DNA from: Quadrisphaera setariae
GTDB lineage: Bacteria; Actinomycetota; Actinomycetes; Actinomycetales; Quadrisphaeraceae
Length of the DNA: 64,000 nucleotides
NCBI RefSeq assembly: GCF_008041935.1
Contig: NZ_VKAC01000001.1
Coordinates: 434,001-498,000 of the forward strand
Direction: 5' to 3'
The notes below the pieces were generated by a model, which was not told the DNA's origin, ran no database searches, and worked only from the letters and a program-made list of their open reading frames with translations. The translations under genes were made by a program, and so were the position numbers. Position 1 is the first letter of the stretch. Each line of letters starts with the position of its first letter. Positions 58,877 to 64,000 of the stretch are shown in pieces.

Positions 58877-60121
58877 GCACCAGCGCAGCTCGCCCACCCG
58901 CCCCGCGCCGCCCGCGCGCTGGTGCCGCTGGTCGCGCTGCTGGCCTGCCTGGTGGCGCTCACCGGCTGCTCCGCCCCGGCGTCTCCGGCCGGTCCCGGCA
59001 CCGGTGGGAGCGAGGCCTCCGGCGCGAGCGGGACGGCGGCCCCCAGCCCGTCGCCGTCGTCGTCCCCCGTCGACCCCCACGTCGCCGCCGCGCAGCGGGC
59101 CCTGGCACCGCTGGACCTGCGGGCGCGGGCCGCGCAGCTGCTCGTGGTGGGCGTGCCCGCCGCCGACCTCGCCGCCGGAGGCGCCCTGCTCGCCCAGGCC
59201 CCCTACGGCGGCGTGTTCATCAGCGGGCGCTCGACGGCGTCCGCTGCCGGCGTCGGCGCGGTCACCGGGCCGTGGGCCGACCGCGCCCGCCAGGCCGGCC
59301 AGCCCGTGCCGTGGGTGGCCGCCGACCAGGAGGGCGGCGCGGTCCAGACCTTCTCCGGCCCCGGCTTCGAGGACCTGCCCACCGCGCGCCAGCAGGGCCG
59401 CGAGGCGCCGGCCGCTGTGCAGGAGAGGGCCCGCGGGGTGGGGGTGTCGCTGCGCGCCGCCGGCATCACCCTCGACCTGGCGCCCGTGGCCGACGTCGTC
59501 CCGGCCGGCACCGCACGCGGCAACGCGCCCATCGGCAAGTACGGGCGCGAGTACGGCGCCACCGCCGAAGAGGTGGTCGAGGACGCCGGCGCCGTCGTCG
59601 CCGGGCTCGGCGAGGCCGGGGTGGTCGCCACCGTCAAGCACTTCCCGGGCCTGGGCCGGGTGACCGGCAACACCGACCTGGTCTCGGACGTCCGCGACGC
59701 GAAGACCACCGCCTCCGACCCCGACGTCGCCCTGTTCGGGCAGCTGGCGGCGCTGCCGCAGCGGCCGTTCGTCATGACGTCCTCGGCGGTGTACGAGCAG
59801 ATCGACCCGGGCGCACCGGCCGCGTTCTCGTCCGCGGTGGTGACCGGGCTCCTGCGCGAGCAGCTGGGCGTGGACGGCGTGGTCATCTCCGACGACCTCG
59901 GACGCGCGAAGGCCGTCGCCTCGGTGCCACCCGCCGACAGGGCGACCCGGTTCATCGACGCCGGCGGCACCCTCGTGCTGACCGTGGACCCGGAGCTGGC
60001 GCCGACCATGCTCGACGCCCTCGTGGCGAAGGCGCAGGCGGAGCCGGCGTTCGCCGCTGAGGTCGACGCCGCCGCGCTCGTGGCGCTCGAGGCGAAGTCC
60101 CGGGCGGGACTGCTGCCCTGA
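58874..60121 (+). CDS. GH3-family lipoprotein (beta-N-acetylglucosaminidase NagZ-like)
   Basis: Lipoprotein of 415 residues with lipobox LTGC (Cys32) and a Ser/Pro-rich linker, then a single GH3 barrel of NagZ size. Motifs: VAADQEGGAVQTF, K255-HFPGLGRVTGNTD and the nucleophile region VISDD (D340). In NagZ the loop after KHFPG supplies a catalytic His (Asp-Ser-His); here that position reads Asn-Thr-Asp, so the acid/base may differ. It probably acts on peptidoglycan-type amino sugars outside the membrane. The stop is 23 nt before the next start, so the DUF6541-like gene is likely co-transcribed. Confidence 0.85.
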   Translation: MAPAQLAHPPRAARALVPLVALLACLVALTGCSAPASPAGPGTGGSEASGASGTAAPSPSPSSSPVDPHVAAAQRALAPLDLRARAAQLLVVGVPAADLAAGGALLAQAPYGGVFISGRSTASAAGVGAVTGPWADRARQAGQPVPWVAADQEGGAVQTFSGPGFEDLPTARQQGREAPAAVQERARGVGVSLRAAGITLDLAPVADVVPAGTARGNAPIGKYGREYGATAEEVVEDAGAVVAGLGEAGVVATVKHFPGLGRVTGNTDLVSDVRDAKTTASDPDVALFGQLAALPQRPFVMTSSAVYEQIDPGAPAAFSSAVVTGLLREQLGVDGVVISDDLGRAKAVASVPPADRATRFIDAGGTLVLTVDPELAPTMLDALVAKAQAEPAFAAEVDAAALVALEAKSRAGLLP

Positions 60122-60144
60122 CCGGACCGCCGGCGCTGCTCGCG

Positions 60145-62220
60145 GTGCTGCCGGTGGCGGCCGCGCTGCTGTGGGTGCCCGGGGCGCTGCTCGGGCGGGC
60201 GCTGGGCCTGGGGCCGCGCTGGGCGCTGGCCGCGGCGCCGGCCCTCACCTGGGGGCTGGTGGCGCTCGGGGCGGTGGCCGTGCCGCGCGCCGGGCTGCGC
60301 TGGACGACGACGACGGCGACCGGCGTGCTGGTGCTCGCGCTGCTCGCCGCCCTGGCGCTGGGGCTGCTGCCCCGGCGGCCCCGGCGGCGGGGCTCGCCCG
60401 CTCCGGCCGGACCTGACGGTGCCCGGGCCTCCCTCGCGGGGCCGGCGCTCGGCGTGGCGGTGGCGGCGCTGCTGGTGGTGGCGGTCGCCTGGCGGGCCGG
60501 GCACCGCCTCGGGTCCGTGGCGCAGACCTGGGACGCCGCCTACCACGCCAACCTCACCACCCTCATCGCCGGCTCCGGCGACAGCGACCCCGTCAGCGCC
60601 CCCAGCGCCCTGGCCTCGGCCGGGTGGCGCGACGTCTCCACCTACTACCCCGATGCCCTCCACGCCCTCGCCGCCCTCGTCGTCCGCAGCACCGGGGCGG
60701 GCTCCGCGGTGGTCCTCGACGTGCTCGCCGCGCTCGTGGTGGGCGGGGTCCTGCCGGTCGCCGTCGCCGCCCTGGCCGGGTCGGTCGCGCCGTCGCGACG
60801 CGGCGCGGCCGCCGCGGTGGGCGCCGTCGTCGCCGTCCTCCCCGTCGCCGCGCCCTGGGACCAGTGGTGGCGCGGGGTGTGGAGCTACGGCGCGGCCCTG
60901 GCCACCGCCCTCCTCGTCGCAGCCCTCGCGGTGCGGGCCCTGGAGGGGTGGCTGGTGCCCCGGCGGCCGGTCTCGGCGGCCGCGGCGGTGCTGCTCGGGG
61001 CGGTGGGCGTCGCTGGCCTGCAGCCGGCCGGTGTGGTGCTGGCGGGGGTGCTGGTGCTCGGGTGGGCGCTGTCGCGCCTCACGGTGGCAGCCCTCGCGAC
61101 GCCGCCCGCTGAGCCGGCAGACGCAGCACGGGCGGGCGCGCTGCGGGTCCGCGGCGGCCTGGCGGCCGCGGTGGTGGGCACGCTCCTGCTGCCGCCCCTG
61201 GTGCTGGCGCTGGCGCGCTGGTCTCCGGCGCTCGGCAGCCTGGCCGGCTACGACTACACCACCCGACCGTCCACCTGGACCGGTGTCGGCCAGGCGCTGA
61301 CCTCGGTGCTGGGCGGCGTGCGGCGCATCAGCGGCGGCTACGGCTTCGGGCTGCCGCCGCAGGGCGGGCAGTGGCTGCTGGCCGCGGTGGTGCTGGCGGC
61401 GGTGGTGCTGCTGGCCACCTCGCGCGCCACGGCGTGGCTCGCTGCGGCGTGGGCGCTGGCCGTGGTGGCGGCCGTGGCGACGGTGGTCCCGCTCGGCCCG
61501 GTGCTCGCCCAGGTGGTCGGCCCTGCGGGTGGCGCGGCGGCCGACCTGCTGCGCTCGGTGACCCTCTTCTTCTACAACGCGCCGTTCCGCCTCATGGCCG
61601 TGGTCGCCGCGGTCGGGTCGGTGGTGGTGGGCGTGGCGGCCGCCCGCGCGGCCGACCTCCTCGACCGGCACGTCCCGCGCCCGCGCCGCTCGGTGGTGCG
61701 GGCCGCGGCCGCCGGGGCAGCGGTGCTGCTGGCGGGCTCCGCCGCGCTCAGCACCCTCGAGGTCGCCGCGCCCCGCCTGGCCGCCGGCTACGCGCCCCGC
61801 GTCACCGCGGCCGACCAGCGCGCCGTCATGGACCGGCTGGCCCAGGTGGTGCGCGAGCAGCCGCTGCCCGCCGGCGCGACCGTCGCCAACGACCCCGTGG
61901 ACGGCTCCGCCTGGCTGTACTCCCTCCACGACCTCCCGGTGCTCTTCCGCCACTACGCCCCGGGACCGCTCACGCCCGACGCGCAGCTGCTGCTGTCCAG
62001 GCTCGACGACGTCGACACCGACCCGGGCGTCCAGCAGGCGCTGCGCGACCTGCGCGTCTGCTACGTCTACTCCGGCGGCCGCCCGGTGTACGCCTCGATG
62101 CGCCTGGCCCCCGGGTTCACCGACCTCGACCTGGCCGCGTCGCTGGAGCCGGTGGCGCGTTCGGGCAGCGCTTCGGCGTACCGGGTGCTCGTGCCCGGTA
62201 CGCCCTGCGCCCCGGCCTGA
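60145..62220 (+). CDS. DUF6541-like polytopic membrane protein
   Basis: Protein of 691 residues with about 14 helices. It matches the pattern of DUF6541 actinobacterial membrane proteins: LLWVPGALLGRALGL at the start, WDAAYHANLTTLIAGSGDSDP in the first large loop, YPDALHALAALVV and a long external C-terminal domain after ~510 (YVYSGGRPVYASMRLAPGFTDLD). The architecture recalls GT-C enzymes, but no function is established. The GTG at 60145 is the first usual start; a CTG at 60118 overlapping the GH3 stop cannot be excluded. It is a paralogue of the gene starting at 63490. Confidence 0.78.
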   Translation: MLPVAAALLWVPGALLGRALGLGPRWALAAAPALTWGLVALGAVAVPRAGLRWTTTTATGVLVLALLAALALGLLPRRPRRRGSPAPAGPDGARASLAGPALGVAVAALLVVAVAWRAGHRLGSVAQTWDAAYHANLTTLIAGSGDSDPVSAPSALASAGWRDVSTYYPDALHALAALVVRSTGAGSAVVLDVLAALVVGGVLPVAVAALAGSVAPSRRGAAAAVGAVVAVLPVAAPWDQWWRGVWSYGAALATALLVAALAVRALEGWLVPRRPVSAAAAVLLGAVGVAGLQPAGVVLAGVLVLGWALSRLTVAALATPPAEPADAARAGALRVRGGLAAAVVGTLLLPPLVLALARWSPALGSLAGYDYTTRPSTWTGVGQALTSVLGGVRRISGGYGFGLPPQGGQWLLAAVVLAAVVLLATSRATAWLAAAWALAVVAAVATVVPLGPVLAQVVGPAGGAAADLLRSVTLFFYNAPFRLMAVVAAVGSVVVGVAAARAADLLDRHVPRPRRSVVRAAAAGAAVLLAGSAALSTLEVAAPRLAAGYAPRVTAADQRAVMDRLAQVVREQPLPAGATVANDPVDGSAWLYSLHDLPVLFRHYAPGPLTPDAQLLLSRLDDVDTDPGVQQALRDLRVCYVYSGGRPVYASMRLAPGFTDLDLAASLEPVARSGSASAYRVLVPGTPCAPA

Positions 62221-62252
62221 AGGAGCGGCGGCCCCTGTTCACCCGCGGGCCC

Positions 62253-62268
62253 TACAGTCCGGGCCATG
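62253..62268 (+). promoter_or_regulatory. Leaderless promoter of the acidic membrane-anchored protein gene
   Basis: TACAGT (62253-62258), 7 nt, ATG at 62266. No Shine-Dalgarno. Confidence 0.5.
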
Positions 62269-63423
62269 GCCCCCGGGCAGCGCGGCGACGCAGCCGGCGA
62301 CGCCGACCAGCTCGACCTCGACGAGCCCGTCGACGACCTCGACGACGTCGACGACCTCGACGACCTCGACGACGACGAGCCGCCCGCGCGGTCCCTGCGC
62401 GGTGCTCCCGGCTCGACGGCGTCGCGCTGGTCGCGGTGGCCCGAGGTGGTGCCGGGATGGGCCCGCGGACCCGCCGCCGTCGTCGTCCTCGTGCTCGCGG
62501 CGGGGCTCGGCGGCGCGGCCGTGGGCAGCTCCCACCGCGACGCCCTCGACGCCCGGTCGGCGCTGCAGCGCGCGCTGACCGTGGGGTACGCCTTCGTGGC
62601 CGCGAGCGACGATCGTGACGGCAGCCTCTCCGCTCAGGTGCGCGTGGTGCTGGTCAACCACAGCGACACCGCGCTGGACGTGCGGCTGCAGGGCCTGTCC
62701 ACCCCGCACCAGGGCACCACCGAGCCACCCGACGAGGTGCAGGTCGACCCGGGGGAGCAGGCCGTGGCGCCGGTCGCGGTGCGGGTCGACTGCGCGGCGG
62801 TGCGCGGTGACGCTCGCATGCTCGCCGCCGCGGAGGAGGGGGACGTCGTCCTCGACCCCGACACCGGCGACGAGGTGGAGGGGGCGTCGGCGCAGCCAGC
62901 GGCGTCGTCCGGGGGACCCTCGGGGACGGCGAGCACCCCGACCGTGGTGCTCGCCTCGGTGCGCCCGGTCGGTGGCGGGTCGGCTCTGGACGTGCAGCTC
63001 CCGGTGGTCGGGTCCATCGCCGACTCCATCGACAGGAGGCTCGGCCAGGCGTGCGGTGCCTCCGGCCCGCCGGAGCTCCAGACCGGCTGGCTGTGGCAGG
63101 ACGACGGCGCGCTGCGCGTCAGCGTCACCGCGCCCGCCGGCGCCGAGCCCGTGCGCCTGCAGCTCGAGAGCACCAACGGCCTGGGCGCCACCTCCGACCC
63201 GCCGCTCCCGCGCGACCTGCGCCCGGGCGAGACCGCCGTCATCGACATCGAGGTCCACCCCCGCTGCTCCGTGGTGGGAGACGGCGCGCTGAGCCGGCTC
63301 GACCTGCAGGCGGTGGACGGCAGCGGCGCCACCGACTCCCTCGGCCAGGGGTTCGACGCCACCACGCCGGCGGCCGGCACCCCGCAGTGGCTGGCCCGCC
63401 AGGTGGCGCTCGCCTGCGGCTGA
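62266..63423 (+). CDS. Membrane-anchored protein with acidic repeat N-terminus (unknown)
   Basis: Protein of 385 residues, family not recognised. The cytoplasmic N-terminus has a very acidic Asp-Leu/Val repeat (about residues 16-38), followed by one membrane helix (AAVVVLVLAAGLGGAAVG, ~70-88). The ~300-residue exported part has two beta-sandwich-like halves (VRVVLVNHSDTALDVRL; LRVSVTAPAGAEPVRLQL), each with a paired-Cys possibility (VDCAAV and VHPRCSVV). It sits between two DUF6541-like genes, which suggests it works with them. Confidence 0.6.
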   Translation: MAPGQRGDAAGDADQLDLDEPVDDLDDVDDLDDLDDDEPPARSLRGAPGSTASRWSRWPEVVPGWARGPAAVVVLVLAAGLGGAAVGSSHRDALDARSALQRALTVGYAFVAASDDRDGSLSAQVRVVLVNHSDTALDVRLQGLSTPHQGTTEPPDEVQVDPGEQAVAPVAVRVDCAAVRGDARMLAAAEEGDVVLDPDTGDEVEGASAQPAASSGGPSGTASTPTVVLASVRPVGGGSALDVQLPVVGSIADSIDRRLGQACGASGPPELQTGWLWQDDGALRVSVTAPAGAEPVRLQLESTNGLGATSDPPLPRDLRPGETAVIDIEVHPRCSVVGDGALSRLDLQAVDGSGATDSLGQGFDATTPAAGTPQWLARQVALACG

Positions 63424-63477
63424 GACCCTCGCGGGACGGGCCTGCGCGTTCGCCCGCGCCGGAGGGGCGCTCCTGGT

Positions 63478-63492
63478 TACCGTCGGCGGGTG
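63478..63492 (+). promoter_or_regulatory. Leaderless promoter of the second DUF6541-like gene
   Basis: TACCGT (63478-63483), CGGCGG (6 nt), GTG at 63490. Confidence 0.5.
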
Positions 63493-64000
63493 GTCGGCTG
63501 GTCGGGTGCGGTCGCGCCCGCAGCAGTCGCCGCCGCCGTCCTCGTGGTGCCGGGCTTGCTGGTGGGGCGCGCTGCCGGCCTGCGCGGGCTCGTGTGGAGC
63601 GGGGTCGCCCCGGCGCTGTCCACCGGCGTGGTGGCGCTGGCCGCCGTCGGCGCCGCCGTCTCCGGGGTCCGCTGGGGCCTGCTGCCGCTCGCGCTGGCCA
63701 CCGCGCTCACCGTCGTCATCGCCCTCCCGGTGGGGCTGCTGACGGGCGGCTTCGGCAGCGGGCGCGGCAGCCGGGCCGGCGACGGCTCGCGGCTGCGGGG
63801 GCTCGGCCACCGCGACGCCGCCGTCGCGCTCGGCGCCGCGGGTGGCCTCCTCGGCGGTGGGCTGCTCGCCGGACGGCGCCTCACCTCCGCGCTGTGGGAC
63901 CCGACCGCCGTCTCGCAGAGCTACGACGCGGTGTTCCACCTCAACGCGGTCCGCTGGGTGCTCGACACCGGCGACGGATCCTCCCTGCACCTGGGCCGCC
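63490..64000 (+). CDS. DUF6541-like membrane protein, N-terminal part (3' truncated)
   Basis: The frame from the GTG at 63490 is open to the right edge (170 codons). It repeats the paralogue's features: LVVPGLLVGRAAGLRGL at the start, alternating hydrophobic helices, then the loop WDPTAVSQSYDAVFHLNAVRWVLDTGDG, aligning with WDAAYHANLTTLIAGSGDSDP of the protein at 60145-62220. The C-terminal two thirds lie outside the window. Confidence 0.75.
   Translation, partial: MVGWSGAVAPAAVAAAVLVVPGLLVGRAAGLRGLVWSGVAPALSTGVVALAAVGAAVSGVRWGLLPLALATALTVVIALPVGLLTGGFGSGRGSRAGDGSRLRGLGHRDAAVALGAAGGLLGGGLLAGRRLTSALWDPTAVSQSYDAVFHLNAVRWVLDTGDGSSLHLGR

Noticed and set aside
1-64000. Mobile elements, tRNA or rRNA genes, CRISPR arrays
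   Set aside because: No transposase, integrase, tRNA-like cloverleaf or regular repeat-spacer array was recognised on either strand.

Overview
The window looks like chromosomal DNA of a high-GC actinobacterium. GC bias is strong at codon position 3, GTG starts are common, neighbouring genes often overlap by ATGA or GTGA, and there are secreted proteins with cell-wall-binding repeat 2, Cys-type glutathione peroxidase and sugar ABC importers without their own ATPase. Gene content fits a soil or surface actinobacterium such as the Kineosporiaceae and relatives, but the genus is a guess. I found no rRNA, tRNA, IS element, prophage or CRISPR. Both window ends cut a gene.

Layout. 1-5.85 kb (+): the end of a Gfo/Idh/MocA oxidoreductase, a PmoA-like DUF6807 protein, a sugar ABC importer (binding protein plus two permeases) and a beta-lactamase-fold hydrolase, tightly coupled. 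5.87-9.8 kb: a light module. A proton-pump-type rhodopsin and the carotene-cleaving Blh enzyme overlap on the minus strand and diverge from a plus-strand gene that joins a MarR DNA-binding domain to a PP2C/SpoIIE-like region. A 21-bp inverted repeat lies between them. 9.9-18.2 kb: a BCCT betaine transporter, a ThrE exporter, small and accessory proteins, a Bcr/CflA MFS pump, a polytopic membrane protein and a GT2 glycosyltransferase. 18.4-19.4 kb: a cell-wall-binding repeat protein.

19.5-27.9 kb (-): a LacI-controlled glycan-use locus reading LacI, GH127, binding protein, permease, permease, then a secreted clan GH-A glycosidase with a CBM6/35-type domain. Three copies of a GGTTTCCTC operator-like element sit between lacI and GH127. 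27.9-43 kb: four c-di-GMP genes (two GGDEF-EAL, one GGDEF, one EAL) interspersed with a subtilase with a Trp-rich tail, an acetylpolyamine-amidohydrolase/APC-permease pair and a TetR-MMPL pair. 43-53.4 kb: small membrane proteins, glutathione peroxidase, an ADP-ribosylglycohydrolase-like protein, a TauE-type permease, two further cell-wall-binding repeat proteins (one an NHL/FN3 surface protein, one a metzincin protease) and a small secreted protein. 53.5-64 kb: a surface-glycan region with two GT4 glycosyltransferases, a flippase, a PRC-barrel repeat protein, a GH3 lipoprotein and two DUF6541-like membrane proteins either side of an acidic membrane-anchored protein; the second is cut by the window end.

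A recurrent signal is a TAnnnT- or CAnnnT-type -10 box placed about 6 nt before a GTG or ATG start with no Shine-Dalgarno. It is seen at more than a dozen genes and implies widespread leaderless transcription; I used it to choose several starts. Other genes have clear GGAGG-type sites. Strong hairpins close most convergent gene pairs, and two share a common outer arm sequence. The best candidate for something undescribed is the rhodopsin/Blh operon paired with the MarR-PP2C fusion and its shared inverted repeat.
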